A stretch of DNA of 64,000 nt from Endomychus coccineus (GCA_958510875.1 OY294072.1:3162001-3226000); one strand, 5' to 3'. Positions 19,005 to 31,565 are shown, counted from the stretch's first letter. The notes: a model not told the origin generated them from the sequence alone. Program-made: numbers and translations.

Positions 19005-19215
19005 GGTATGAATGATGGAGCACGTGCTAAACACGTGTCTGAGTATTGAAGCATGTGTCTGAATACATGTCTGAGTAGAGCATGTCTCTGAATGTTGAAG
19101 CACGTGCTTAACACGTGTCTGATTATTGAAATACGTGTCTGAACATGTGACTGAACACGTGTCTTAATATTGAAGCACGTGTCGGAATGTTGAATCACGA
19201 GATAAAACATGTGCA
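19005..19215. repeat. Decayed CACGTG array (B)
   Basis: Scattered CACGTGTCTGA and ATTGAAGCACGTG units, inverted relative to the array in A. The spacing is now irregular and several cores are mutated (CATGTG, CATGTC). Confidence 0.6.
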
Positions 19216-19319
19216 TGAATGTACTACCTATTCACTTTTTACACCTTATGTATTCAACAATCTTATAACTTCAATTTTACAGTGTGATGAATAATGAGTA
19301 GATATCATTATTATTACTC

Positions 19320-21021
19320 GCATTTCATTCCTCATCTGACTATCATAGTTCGTGAACGATGATGACGTCATCATCGTTCGTGAACTATGGTCGCCGGATT
19401 GAATCAGTTACTGTCATCGGTTCGAAGCAGTGACGTCATCATCGTTCGTGACTATGGTCGCCGGATTGAATCAGTTACTGTCATCGGTTCGAAGCAGTGA
19501 CGTCATCATCGTTCGTAAACTATGGTCGCCGGATTGAAACAATAAATGCCTCCCGTGACGTCATCATCGTTCGTAAACTATGATCGCAGGATCTTCAATT
19601 CAATAAAATTAACATTCTGCATATCAAGACTTTTCATTTGATACCTATAAAGCTATGGTTGACATCATAGATCCGTCATGACAGTTCGCCTGACAGATGC
19701 TTCATGGATCCACCACGTCACGCCCTCCAAGACGCGACATGACACCTCGATGAAGACCTCTCATGACAGACACCATGACAACTCTTTCCACCACCACGAT
19801 GCTCTATGGTTTTGAGTTGGGTTAGCTCTATAACCTTCAGCTCTATGGTACGTGATAGCCACCATGACACCTTGTGACAGACACTCCGTCGGAGTGACAG
19901 ACACCATATCTCACCGCGTGACAGATCATGTGATTCCAAACTCGTTCGAGTTGCATGAGTCTGAACTGGTGGTGGCGACACCTCCACGAAGCAGTCTGTA
20001 CCTTTATGCTTTGACGTCACACGTCTGCCCTGTGATAGCAGCCTGTCATCTTGGATTCGCACGAGTCGGACGAGCCGAACTGGTGGCGCCACCTACACGA
20101 AGCAGCCTGTACCTTCGATGACAGCTGTCACGTGGTGGTGACACCTACACGAAGCAGCCTGTACCTTCGATGACAGCTGTCACATGGTGGTGACACCTAC
20201 ACGAAGCAGCCTGTATCTATAGCCCACCATGACAGCTGTCACGTGGTGGCGACACCTACACGAAGCAACCTGTACCTTTGGTCCGCCATGACAGCTGTCA
20301 TGGGGTTGCGACATCTCCATGAAGCAGCTTGTACCTTCGATGACAGCTGTCACGTGGTGGTGACATCTTCATGAAGCAGCCTGTACCTTTGAACCAAAGG
20401 TAGAGATTGTTTCCTAGAGGTGGCGGAGCCCACTCCACGAAGCAGTCTGTATCTTGGGTCCACCATGACAGCTGTCATGTGGTTGTGACATCTGCACGAA
20501 GCAATTTGTACCTTAGGACCCCCATGACAGCTGGACCTTATGGTCACCATGACAGCTGTCACTTGGTGGCGACATCTCTACGAAGCAATCTGTACCTTAT
20601 GGTCGCCATGACAGCTAGTCCTTATGGTCGCCATAACAGCTAGTCCTTATGGTCGCCATGACAGCTGTACCTTATGGCCGCCATGACAGCTGGTCCTTAT
20701 GGTCGCCATGACAGCTGGTCCTTATAGTCGCCATGACAGCTATACCTTATGATCGCCATGAACGCTGGACCTTATGGTCACCATGACAGCTGGACCTTAT
20801 GGTCGACATGACAGTTGTACCTTAGGGCCGCCATGCTGTCATGTGTTAGTCACGTGACTCTGTACATGTGACACACTTTTTATACACACCCTGTATACTC
20901 TTTACAAATAAAATCCTTATCACCTACATCCTTTCAAAACTGATAAGGACAAGCTCACACCGGATGCACATCGACAGCTAGACCGGATATCCTGTCGCAG
21001 GACTCCTGGTGTTCCTCTACT
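19320..21021. repeat. TIR of element B
   Basis: From inside: ~68-bp units with TGACGTCATCATCGTTCG (19345-19585), a less repetitive part (19600-19990) with scattered CATGACA, CACGTGGTGGTGACA/GAAGCAGCCTGTACC units, ~25-bp CCATGACAGCTGGTCC units (20520-20830), and a unique tail ending CCTCTACT at 21021. Same structure as the A right TIR. Confidence 0.8.
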
Positions 21022-22380
21022 AGAACAGCTATCGTAATGAACCATGAGTCGAGATGTTCAGAAATATGTTTTAGATTCGAATCCGGGACTAAAAATGATT
21101 TTAATATCCTCTTGGCTGAACGCATACCCTCCTGGATCTGGTGATGTCATATTTCCAGTTTTCAAGATTAACGCGACAATGCACGAAGCGAATGCATTTT
21201 CGAACTTGACGTTTACATTGGGTATACTGAAATCGTTTTATGAACAGCTATCGACATGAGCTATGGGTCGAGATGTTCAGCAATACGTTTTAAATTTGAA
21301 ACCGGTACTAAAAATGATGTTAGAATCCTCTTGACTAAACGCGTACACTCCTGGATCTGGAGATGTCATATCTCCAGTTTTCGAGATAAACGCGGCAATG
21401 TACGGAGCGAATGAATCGTCGAACTGGACGTTCACATTGAGTATACTAAAATCGTTATTAAAACAGCTATCGACATTAACTATGGGTCGGGATGTTGAGA
21501 AATATGTTTTAATTTTGAATCCGGGACTAAAAATGATTTTAGAATTCTCTTGGCTGAACGCATACTCTCCTGGATCTGAAGATGTCATATCTTCAGTTTC
21601 CAATATAAACGCGACAACGTAAGAAGCAAATGAATCGTCTACCTGGAGTTTCACATTGGGTATACTAAAATCCTTATAAGAACAGTTATTGACATGAACT
21701 ATGGGTCGGGATGTTCAGAAATATGTTTCAAATATGAATCCGAGACTAAGAATGATTTCAGAATGCTCTTGGCTGAACGCGTATACTCCTGGATCTGAAG
21801 ATCTCATATCTTCAGCTTCCGAGAAAAACGCGACAATGTACGAAGCGTATGAATCGTCGATCTAGACGTTTAAACTGGGTATACTAAAATCATTATAAGA
21901 CCAGCTATTGACATAAACTATGGGTCGTGATGTTCAGAAATATGTTTTCAATTTGAATCCGGAACTAAAAAAGGTTTTACAATCCTCTTGGCTAAACGCG
22001 TACACTCCTGAATCTGAAAATGTCATATCTTAAGTTTCCGAGATAAATGCGACAATGCACGAAGCGAACGAATCGTCGATCTAGACATCTACATTGGGTA
22101 TACTGAAATTGTTATGAGAGCAGCTATTGACATGACCTATGAGTTAGGATGTTCAGAAATATGTTTTAAATTTGAATACGGGACGGAAAACGATTTTAGA
22201 ATTCTTTCGGCTAAACGCGTTCACTCCCGGATTTGAAGATGTCATATCTTCAGTTTTCAAGATAAACGAGACAATGTTCAAAGCGTATGAATCGTCGATC
22301 TAGACGTTTAAACTGGGTATACTAAAATTGTTATAAGACCAGCTATTGACATAAACTATGGGTCAGGATGTTCAGAAATA
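21022..22380. repeat. ~219-bp satellite block 1
   Basis: Diverged tandem monomers with landmarks GAATCCGGGACTAAAAATGA, CTCCTGGATCTGAAGATGTC, GAATCGTCGATCTAGACG, AACAGCTATCGACATGAAC and GGTCGGGATGTTCAGAAATA. Spacing of GGTCGG in block 2 is 218-220 bp. The block starts with AGAACA at the B end and ends with GAAATA, the TSD of C. Short open frames in it are repeat translations. Confidence 0.9.
22375..22380. other. Target-site duplication of C, left copy (GAAATA)
   Basis: GAAATA lies directly before AGTAGGGGTGGG and again at 40898-40903 directly after CCACCCCTACT. Joining the flanks gives normal satellite (TTCAGAAATATGTTTCA), so C inserted in a monomer. A 6-bp TSD is diagnostic of Maverick/Polinton elements. 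Confidence 0.9.
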
Positions 22381-23095
22381 AGTAGGGGTGGGGGCACTTT
22401 GGCCCGCCAGACAGAGAGCCTTATCAGATGTAGGCAACCAGTAGCGCATGCGCGGTAGCTGGGGTAGATGGTGTGACCTCTAGGGAGTGGTCGTCTCTGA
22501 CCTTGGTGGTAGAGCGATCAGCTTGTATATACAAGCAGCTTGTAGGGTTGGGGCATACACAGGGTCTCACGAAACAACAGGGTGTGAGGTTAGGGAGAAT
22601 TTCAGCGTAAACATATTCTCTGACAGAAGATACGAGATAGTTGAGAGTCTGTGAATATTCACGAAAATAAACTTAATTCAACTCATCATTCTATAGCAAC
22701 AACTGCGGTTAAACGGGGAGTATAAATCATATCTGTTTGAAACACCTAGCCAACGTGTTAAATTATTATTAAAATGAAATAATTCAATTTATCGTTCTAT
22801 CGCGGTTAAATGGATAAATCATATCTGTTTGTGAAAGATATCGCTAGATTGCAACGTGTTAGAAGCCGCAAATATTTATATGATAATGTTAATATTTACC
22901 AGGCTCGGACCCAGGCATTTACCAGGCTCGGACCCAGACATTTGTTTCTCCACGCTTCAAAAATTTCCACGATTGTAGATATATGCCAGGCCGATAGAAC
23001 AATATGTTATTAATCATTCTATGCTACCTCGCAAACCAGGCGAACGAATATCTAGAGCACAAAGCAGCTCATGTGATCGAGGTCAGCGATCAGCG

Positions 23096-23470
23096 TGACG
23101 AAAACGACTCGAAAGCGTCACGAAAGCGTGACGAAAGCGTGACGAAAGCGACTCGGTAGCGACATGAAAAAAACGATTAAAACGACATGAAAAACGATAA
23201 AACGACATGAAAAACGATAAAACGACATGAAAAACGACCAAAACAACATGAAAAACGACCAAAACGACATGAAAAACGATAAAACGACATGAAAAACGAC
23301 CAAAACGACATGAAAACCGATAAAAACGACTCGAAGACGAAAGCGTGACGAAAACGACTCGAAAGCGTGACGAAAGCGTGACGAAAGCGTGACGAAAACG
23401 ACTCGAAAGCGTGACGAAAGCGTGACGAAAGCGTGACGAAAGCGTGACCAAAACGACTCGAAAGCGTGTG
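23096..23470. repeat. 11-bp and ~19-bp tandem array in C left TIR
   Basis: Units of CGTGACGAAAG and ACGACTCGAAAG flank a central run of ACGACATGAAAAACGATAA. The mirror copy is at 39800-40190. Frames through it give simple Arg/Phe/His/Ser repeats and are not genes. Confidence 0.85.
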
Positions 23471-23744
23471 GGTCGTACAAGGCGTGTGGCAGTCCAACGA
23501 GTCAGTGTTTGTAATATATAGTTCACATAATATTATATCCGGATCACCTTTTGCAGCTATAATGATTTACAAATTTTAGACTTATACCAACCCTTAAGCT
23601 AGATTATAAAATACATAGCTGCTGCTGAAGCTAACATTTAGTTATTGAAATAATAAGTATGATTTCACATTATTAGAATCTAATGAGGTAGTTTGAACAG
23701 CCATCAGTTAGAAAATACACATAGAAAATATACAATTTTCCAGT

Positions 23745-23750
<6 letters not shown>

Positions 23751-23816
<66 letters not shown>
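23751..23816. repeat. (CT)n microsatellite
   Basis: About 33 CT units. The mirror copy in the right TIR (39470-39519) is a shorter (GA)n run, so the two arms differ in length here. Confidence 0.95.
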
Positions 23817-23821
<5 letters not shown>

Positions 23822-24020
23822 GAGGTGAGTTACTTGTTTGTGAGACACCATTGAATATAATCACTGGATGTAAGCAGAGGTTAGTGTATATGTTTCATTT
23901 TACATATAGCTGTAATATTATTGATATCTATTCACATGTAGTTATTATTATTGATATCTATTCACATGTACCTATTATTATTGATATTTACATATAGTTA
24001 CAATATACTCATTTCACATA

Positions 24021-26495
24021 ATTAGAATCTAATATTATATCATAGAGGATAACCTGAATAGTTTGAATATAAGCGCTTTTAACATTTAGTTGAATATCTG
24101 TGAGCATTTATGAGATATATAGGTGATAAGAGATTATGGTTTGGGGTCCATCAGCTCGGTGGAAGAACTCTACTCAATAAGTAAACAAACGATCCTTGTA
24201 TATTTGTTAAATATATATTACGCTGTAGAATTATTATTATCGTAAACGACGGTGTGTCTTATTTCATTTATGAAACATACGATAATTATATTTAACCGAT
24301 TATAAATTGTACCTGCGATAAAAACGGCTGGATAGATAAATTATATCAAACTCCGTTCATCAGCAAACCAACGGTTTCCGCTCAAAACCGTGTGAACGGA
24401 TTTGCATAGTCGCGTGGGTCTTCATTTGTGGAAACTAAAAGGCTGAAGACTTCATTTCTCAAGATCCACCAGGGCCTTAAACATGTGTGTTTGTGTATGT
24501 GTTCGAAGGTAAGCACTCTTTTGATATTTTTTCATCCTATTGTTATAATGAATCTAAAAGAAGTTGGGCGATAGTTAACTATTATGAAGGTAGAAATATT
24601 TTTGAATTCTCAGAATATGTTTCGGCGGTAAAAAATATGAAAATTATTCAATGTTAAGATTTGTTCCAACCTTTTGAAATATGTACAGATAGGTGTGAGC
24701 CGAAAAACAGAGCATCCAACTCCATGAAAAATATAACTACAGTTTAAAAAAGGGTCTGAATATTATTTTGAATTTGAACATGTTTAAAAAAAGAACATCA
24801 CCATATAATTTTCTACTTGCATGTAACATCATTCTGAAAACATGATTTTGGCTCTAGTTAAAACAAATTTCCAGGGGGTTACAATTGTAAAATTACTGCC
24901 AGGATAAAAATTTTCTTGAAATCCTCATTACATGTTTTTGGTTTTAAAATGAATGGCTCTCCAACGAATTACTACAGTTATCATATAATTATCCATTAGT
25001 AAAAACCCAATGTGAATACTTCAACTATTTTGCCATCCTAAGGAATAAGTATAAAAGAGTTACTACAAGCTGATAAAAAAATATTCGTAATCACCTATAT
25101 ACTTCCAGAGATTAGCAGTGTGTCTTTGATTTAAATCATTAAATTTAACCCCGCTGTATAAGATAAAATATAATTTTAGAAAATTAATATCATCTAGAGA
25201 GTCGGAATAAAACTGCAAGCAGTAGAAATATTTAGGTCAAAAAATACAGAGCGAATTTTCAACGAATTACAGCATATATACTCATACCTATATTGATAGG
25301 TTAATTATTCGAAATACCCATCTGAATACAGTTTCTTATTAAATTTGATCCTGAAATATATATATATTACTTCAAGTATTTTATCATTCACAGGGAAAAT
25401 GGTAATATAAAGAATTAAATTATTCACAATTTCCTATTTGAACACATTTTCTTATAATTACCACAGTTAACCACACATAAGTTAGTAATATAGTTTTTAT
25501 AATTATCATATATATTTCCCTCTATATGAACATATATATTTCCAGAGATTAGTAGAGGCTTATTCAATTTAGAAATTATTTATTCCATCCAGAGAGCTGG
25601 AATAAAATTGCAAGCAGTAGAAATATTTAGGTCAAAAAATACAGAGGTAAAAGAGCTTCACCATATGTTAGTGAACGAATTTTCAACGAATTACAGCATA
25701 TATACTAATACCTATATTAATAGGTAAATTATTCGAAATTCCCATTTGAACACATTTCTTATAATTATCACAGTTAACCACACATGAGTTAGTAATATAA
25801 AAACTTCAACTATTTTATCATTCACAGGGTAAATGGTAATATAAAGAATTAAATTTCCTATTTGGACACATTTTCTTATAATTATCATATATATTTCCCA
25901 CTATATGAACATATATATTTCCAAGATTAGTAGAGGTTTGTTTTAAATTATTCAATTTAGAAATTATTTAATTAATATTTCCAGAGATTAGAAATTATTT
26001 AATTAGTAGAGGTTTGTTTCAAATTATTCAATTTAGAAATTATTTAATTAGTAGAGACTTGTTTTAAATTATTCAATTAGTAGAGGCTTGTTTCAAATTA
26101 TTCAATTTAGAAATTAATATCATCTAGAGAGAGTCGGAATAAATCGCAGATGCTAGAAATATTTAGGCCAAAAATAGAGGTAAAAGAGCTTCACCATATG
26201 TTAGTGAACGAATTTCCAACGAATTACAGCATATATACTCATAGAGGTAAAAGAGCTTCACCATATGTTAGTGAACGAATTTCCAACGAATTACAGCATA
26301 TATACTCATACCTATAATGATAGGTAAATTATTCGAAATTCCCATTTGAACACAGTTTCTTATATTTTTCCTCATTATATATATATATGTATATATTGAA
26401 CCTCCTACATACGGACCCCTGTTTTAAATTATTAAATTTGATCCTGAAATATATATTACTTCAGGTTTATAAGTTGAAAATATATAATTTTAGAA

Positions 26496-26538
<43 letters not shown>

Positions 26539-27863
26539 ACTTTAAGTTTATAAGTTAAAATATATAATTTTTAGAAAATATTTACAAATTAGTCTATTCT
26601 TTGTGGTGTTTCATATATATTTTCCTCATATCATAACAGGGCTACAGGGTAAATTGCTTTGAAGCCACGTTTGAGTATGGAGAGAGATGGAATAAATTAT
26701 GTCTAGTAGGAATATTTAGAACAAAGGTGAAAAATTATTCTAAAAGCTACACTATATGTGTTTTGATGAATTAGTAATATAAAAACGATTAAGACGTTCA
26801 AATTTCACGCTGAATAAAAATTAGTTATATAAGATCAAATGTGAATTTTTTAGTCTAAAAGTATTTTGTAATATAAGACCCCTAAATTTCATAAATGTGA
26901 AAATTAGTAATATAAAACAAATGTGAAGACTTCATCTACAGGTATTTTGACAGGGAAAAAAGTAGATTATCAAAAAAAAATTCCTGCTTGAGTACTAGTT
27001 CTTATATTTTACCCCGTAATTATTCTGAAGCTGCTTCACCGAATCCTGAGATTAGTAGTGTCTTGTTTTGAATTATTCAACCATTTTGAAGTTTAATTAT
27101 TTATATCATCTTATATAGGCCGCTCCAGCAGCGATCCGAGCACTACACCAGAGGGACGCTCAACATCAGGAGGGATAGTCAAGCACTCCAAGGGTGAGTG
27201 CTTTTTTCTGAACAAATTAAAATATTCTGAAACGTAATTTATAGGATTATCATTTTATAATCAATGTTTGATATATAGAAAAAACCTTCTTTTCCCCGCT
27301 TTTTTTTCTGAACAAATTAAAATATTCTGAAACGTAATTTATAGGATTATCATTTTATAATCAATGTTTGATATATAGAAAAAACCTTCTTTTCCCCGCC
27401 ACCCAAGAGGTAAAAGGTTAAGGCGCGTTTTTTCAAGTGGTTCCGCCTTTAGCCCTAATCCACTATATAGAAATGTTTGAATCATCCTTCTCTCACCCGC
27501 TATTGGGTCTTTTTTTTTATTGCCTCTTTTGTAATTTTTGAATATTGGGTCTTTTTTTTTTATGTTTTGTTGCCTCTTTTATTTTAAACATTGGGTCTTT
27601 TTTTTTATGTTTTGTTGCCTCTTTTATTTTAAACATTGGGTCTTTTTTTTATTGCCTCTTTTTTATACTTATACAATAGGATAGCAAAACGATGATTCAA
27701 GACATACCTATTAGCTCAAAGTAAATGAAAAACGTTTCAGCGTGTGTGTAATATCCTTTCACTGCTAATGTATTTGAAACAATTCTATATTTATTGTAAA
27801 AAAAAAAGACATTTCTATATATACAGAATCAAAAATATATTGAGTGTATGTACAGCTAAACCT
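24021..27863. other. AT-rich region of C without a recognised gene
   Basis: No long open frame. It holds (i) a possible 5' exon ending GTGTTCGAAG before GTAAGC at ~24508, (ii) diverged repeats of GAATTTTCAACGAATTACAG at 25257, 25678, 26212 and 26279, (iii) a TATATA run near 26500, (iv) a GC-richer exon-like segment 27119-27194 between TTATATAG and GTGAGTG, (v) an exact ~100-bp direct duplication (CTGAACAAATTAAAATATTC at 27208 and 27308), and (vi) four copies of ATTGGGTC plus T-run plus TGCCTCTTTT at 27500-27665. The intron-like composition suggests a spliced transcript. Confidence 0.45.
27208..27407. repeat. 100-bp tandem duplication
   Basis: The block from CTGAACAAATTAAAATATTC to CCTTCTTTTCCCCGC occurs twice with a period of 100 bp and almost no changes, so it is recent. 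Confidence 0.85.
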
Positions 27864-30800
27864 TTATTCTTTTATATCCATATGGATATAAAAGAATAAA
27901 GGTCCATATGGATAAGATGTATTTTCGTTAGGAAAGAAGCGCTTCAGAGATATAGGTTTGTACTCTTTCCTGACATCAACAGAGATAACTTCGTGTTCTT
28001 TCGTGCGCCGAATTTGACGGGAGGTTATATATACAGGCTCGGACTTATTCAGTATCATTTTGACTATCGAGTCGAAATTCACAACCTTAGATGCTGCATA
28101 ACTAAGGGATATACCCTTAACTTCACAAGTGTTTATATACTCTGCAGTTGATGTGGACCAAACCTTGTAGGCGTAGTTTTTGGGACCACCCGAGGCAAAA
28201 GCCTCAATATATGAGCCAGGCCCGTAGGATTCTAACTCATCGGTCATTTCTCCTAAAAACGACCCTGTGGGTGGTTCCCACTCACCCTCTCTCGAAACGT
28301 AGATGATTGAATCTGTATCAAAATACAGGACTCTTTTCTCCAGTTTTTCCAAATAACTGTACAATTTCAGGCGAGCTTGGGCTGTTACGAAGGCCGCTAT
28401 AACCACATTTACTGTGGAAAGTGGTGAAAAAACCTCCTCTCGCTCTTCGTAATTTACTATGAGGGTATCCTCATTAACAGGTAACACTGTGTTAACCACA
28501 AATGAGGGCGAAGTGAGCAGGTTGAATAACTTGATAATTTTGGTCTTAGGCTGGTTTTCTCTCTGACCAAACTTACCCCAAAACGAATTTAGCATCAACT
28601 TAGCTAAACAACGTAGTCCTGGGTTATTTACAATGTTGGGGAACTCTAGTATCACATCTTCACGTAGAAGGTACTCTTCGATGTAACGATCTTTTTCGGC
28701 TTGACTACAACAATTACCAGGCCAACCCGAGGATTCCTGTTTTATTTTAATGAATTTATTCATCATTCCGGTGAATAAGCCTGTTACGTTCTCGCCATAC
28801 TGTGTGGTGTCATACACCCAGATTTCATGGATTTTCTGGATGACGTAACCCTTTTCTAGGGCCTTTATGACCTCGTCTAATGCCCATGTGCCAGTTAATG
28901 ATCTTTCAGCCTTATTATGATTACAAGGCTGTTTGTTCATTTTCTCACCGCACAGCTGACATAGAACGAACATCAGTTTGTCGTTCATTTTTAAGGGCAA
29001 GACAGGTAGATAAAGGTCTGTCGGAGGTAGAATTGTGCATTTTATTAGCCCAGACGTTTCTTGTAAATCGAGTGTGCTACATTCCTCGTCAACATACACC
29101 TTGGGGTGTCCTATAGGAAATTTCCCATATTTACAAACCCAAGGATACAGCGAACGGACATCAAGATACTTGATTTTCTCACCCTCACGACATGTGTAAT
29201 ACTCAACGGTAGTACCAGTCCTACCCCCAAAGAATGCATCTCTAGGGTTGAGGGGGAGAACGGAAAGAAGGGGATGATTTTCCGTATACTCTTTAATCTC
29301 TCCTGAGATTAAATTTTTGCGGAACTCACACTCCCACATCTGAATTATCTCATATCCAAATGAGCGAATTCTATCCGTTTTAGCAAGTGTGGATTCATAG
29401 CGGGTGTTGAACGTTTCAGAAGGATTATCACTCAAAGGTTTATCACGCTGTTCTTTGAAACATCGGGAGCAGCCGTGGTAGTAACAACCTTGAAATTCGA
29501 ACACCTGATTGGTTTCCGGGCACCACCCGTCAACTTTCACACCTGCAACGACAGCCTCACGATGTTTTGCAGCATGCTGAATATCAATACCTCTTTGCTT
29601 TTCCTCCCACAACAACCACTGTATTGCTATTTTGGATTGAATATCCTTAGCACGATACCCATTTTTTGGTATGATACCAATGGTGTTTGGTTTGAGGAAA
29701 TTTCGACGGAATACTTTATTACATGTGCTGGCTATAGTGCATGCTTCGGTGAATGGACAAACGTTAGTCTCCGTCAACATCTGTTGGCGAAATTTCAGAC
29801 AGGACTGAGCCAAAATCTGTACATCTGATATGCAGTAGGCCACGATCTCCCGCTGAAAATTAAAAGTATAATTATCATTCACCTGGGCTGTATGCCAGGA
29901 TATTAATTTTTCACGATCTTCGGGTTTCATATTGTCCGGGTCGTAATATTCAACTGAAGGGATGGGACCTTCATAATTCTGATTTTCCATACGATTGAAC
30001 AAATGCGGAAAGTACCCCTTTTTCAATTCAGTAAAGCCGAAAGCTTTAGGTAATTTTGATAGGAAATAATCCAAAGAATCTAAAAATTTTACGTTTCCCA
30101 CCACCATAGAAATCAATTTGGTGCCACGCATAATCAGCAAAGGTTTTAAATTGGTTTTTGTCAAAATATAATCTAGAATGAACTGATGATCAAATCCGCC
30201 CCCATTATGAGCCATAACGATTACTTTTTTAAAAATTTTACGCTGATTCAATATATATTCCATCAGTCTCTCTATGGGATTCTTTTGGAGTACCTGCAGC
30301 CTTACACAGCATTTCGAACAAATACGAATATCATCTGCCATATCGATACATACATCACAGCATTGTCTAAAGACACATAGATTCGGCTCGTGCAATAGAG
30401 AGCCATCAGGTAAAACTTTTTCCTGACGTGTCTCTAGATCGTAAAACAGGAATAGCAGATCGTCACACTTAGGTTTACCAGTGTCTGACTGAATGAAACA
30501 TAAGTGATCAGCGGGTACATGTTTGTTACAGATTTTACAGAAAATCTCTCCACAGAAATGCTCACGATCAGCCCTGATTGTTTTGAGGCATAATGGGCAA
30601 AGTCTGATACTCTCGCAAACATTGTATTTTCCGTCTGACCCCTGTTTTTTGTGCTTCTCAAAGCATGTGGGGCCTTTGAAGCTCCGTAAGCAATCCTCAC
30701 ATTTCTGTTTCTTTGCCTCAGGACAGACTGGGGTCTGCCTGCATCCTGAGCATGTGCCCCCACATCTATGCTTACTCTTAGCATTGTAAGGAGTGTGACA

Positions 30801-31565
30801 CTCCTCGCAGAAATAATCGCAGCAAAAAGCAGCTGTGAGAGAGGTAATAACGTTGTAATGGCCATCGTTGAAAAGTAAATTCAATGAGGGGCCATGGCCG
30901 TCGCCTTTGAAAATGACGTCACGACCTTTTGCGCCATACTGGTACACAACGATTTTATAGGCAGAGAGGTGAGCTTGGAACTGTTGTAGCTCCGGTATCC
31001 CACAGCCCTCATCGGGTATAATCACACCCGCCTCCGAAATTAACTCGATGGCCAGTTCCCGCTGAAGTCTGCCTGTGGCTCGTCTCACCGCCTTTAACTC
31101 TGGATCTTTTTCCACATAAGCGATAGCTACAGTTAGGGCTCGAGGTAGGCAGAGATTATCTTTATTATTTATCGTGATAATACCTTTGCGCTGGGCACAT
31201 TCTTCGTCGAATGTATTGTAGTTAGCGCCCCGGCCTTTACCTACAGCCATTCTTATCGACGTTACGCCCAAACAAAAGGTCTCGGTGTTAAAACCGCAAG
31301 AATTAGATTGATAAATGGAAGAAATTCGAGCCCATATCTCATCTACTGTAACCTCGCTAGCCGCCTTGAAATCAACCCAGCCTGGGCCACGAGCGAAGTC
31401 TTTCGAGCAGAATGTGAAACCCACCTGATCGGTAGGTCTCAAACCCTCTGTTCCTCGCTGCATTGATTGAGGTAACTCATGAATTTTAAATTCAAGAGTA
31501 CGCCCCTGTAACCCGAAGCGCTTTATTTTCCTCACGCTATCTTTAATTATTAAAAACTTCTCCAT
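27864..31565 (-). CDS. polB: Protein-primed family B DNA polymerase (C)
   Basis: 1233 residues, intact, the replicative polymerase of Mavericks. Residues 130-240 look OTU-like (DNLCLPRAL with Cys139; DGHYNVI with His236). Residues 248-357 are a Cys/His-rich zinc-binding region. The 3'-5' exonuclease motifs are FYDLET (Asp376, Glu378), HNGGGFD (454-459) and YCISD (577-581). A nuclease-like insert has KVDGW (679) and FEFQGCYYHGC (689-699). Polymerase motifs A LDVRSLYP (802), B KLMLNSFWGKFG (989-1000), C YFDTDS (1081-1086) and KNYAYK are all present, so it is probably active. A TATATAT run lies ~35 bp upstream. It is the only complete polymerase in the window. Confidence 0.9.
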   Translation of the reverse strand: MEKFLIIKDSVRKIKRFGLQGRTLEFKIHELPQSMQRGTEGLRPTDQVGFTFCSKDFARGPGWVDFKAASEVTVDEIWARISSIYQSNSCGFNTETFCLGVTSIRMAVGKGRGANYNTFDEECAQRKGIITINNKDNLCLPRALTVAIAYVEKDPELKAVRRATGRLQRELAIELISEAGVIIPDEGCGIPELQQFQAHLSAYKIVVYQYGAKGRDVIFKGDGHGPSLNLLFNDGHYNVITSLTAAFCCDYFCEECHTPYNAKSKHRCGGTCSGCRQTPVCPEAKKQKCEDCLRSFKGPTCFEKHKKQGSDGKYNVCESIRLCPLCLKTIRADREHFCGEIFCKICNKHVPADHLCFIQSDTGKPKCDDLLFLFYDLETRQEKVLPDGSLLHEPNLCVFRQCCDVCIDMADDIRICSKCCVRLQVLQKNPIERLMEYILNQRKIFKKVIVMAHNGGGFDHQFILDYILTKTNLKPLLIMRGTKLISMVVGNVKFLDSLDYFLSKLPKAFGFTELKKGYFPHLFNRMENQNYEGPIPSVEYYDPDNMKPEDREKLISWHTAQVNDNYTFNFQREIVAYCISDVQILAQSCLKFRQQMLTETNVCPFTEACTIASTCNKVFRRNFLKPNTIGIIPKNGYRAKDIQSKIAIQWLLWEEKQRGIDIQHAAKHREAVVAGVKVDGWCPETNQVFEFQGCYYHGCSRCFKEQRDKPLSDNPSETFNTRYESTLAKTDRIRSFGYEIIQMWECEFRKNLISGEIKEYTENHPLLSVLPLNPRDAFFGGRTGTTVEYYTCREGEKIKYLDVRSLYPWVCKYGKFPIGHPKVYVDEECSTLDLQETSGLIKCTILPPTDLYLPVLPLKMNDKLMFVLCQLCGEKMNKQPCNHNKAERSLTGTWALDEVIKALEKGYVIQKIHEIWVYDTTQYGENVTGLFTGMMNKFIKIKQESSGWPGNCCSQAEKDRYIEEYLLREDVILEFPNIVNNPGLRCLAKLMLNSFWGKFGQRENQPKTKIIKLFNLLTSPSFVVNTVLPVNEDTLIVNYEEREEVFSPLSTVNVVIAAFVTAQARLKLYSYLEKLEKRVLYFDTDSIIYVSREGEWEPPTGSFLGEMTDELESYGPGSYIEAFASGGPKNYAYKVWSTSTAEYINTCEVKGISLSYAASKVVNFDSIVKMILNKSEPVYITSRQIRRTKEHEVISVDVRKEYKPISLKRFFPNENTSYPYGPLFFYIHMDIKE

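Larger units (their letters stand above)
14208..21021 (-). mobile_element. Truncated Maverick-like element B
   Basis: Element A's relative on the minus strand. From its TIR end at 21021 the order is CACGTG repeats (decayed), ATPase, ORF2, fibre, integrase, PLA2-like, then a protease cut at 14208. Penton, MCP and the second TIR are missing. The right end CCTCTACT abuts AGAACAGCTATCG of the satellite, exactly at a site where uninterrupted satellite reads TTAGAACAGCTATCG. That maps the terminus; AGAACA would be the TSD. Only ATPase and fibre frames are intact. Confidence 0.8.
22381..24020. repeat. Left TIR of element C
   Basis: Mirrors 39265-40897. From the outside: terminal AGTAGGGG block, a 67-codon frame (22810-23013) starting MDKSYLFVK with a doubled CCAGGCTCGGACCCAG, the 11-bp array, a (CT)n run, and TATTGATATCTATTCACATG repeats. 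The 67-codon frame is present in both arms, but nothing supports it as a gene beyond arm identity. Confidence 0.9.

Noticed and set aside
23083..23526. Arg/Phe/Ser-rich frames in the C TIR arrays (also 39737-40188)
   Set aside because: Low-complexity translation of 11-bp and 19-bp tandem units, in several frames at once.
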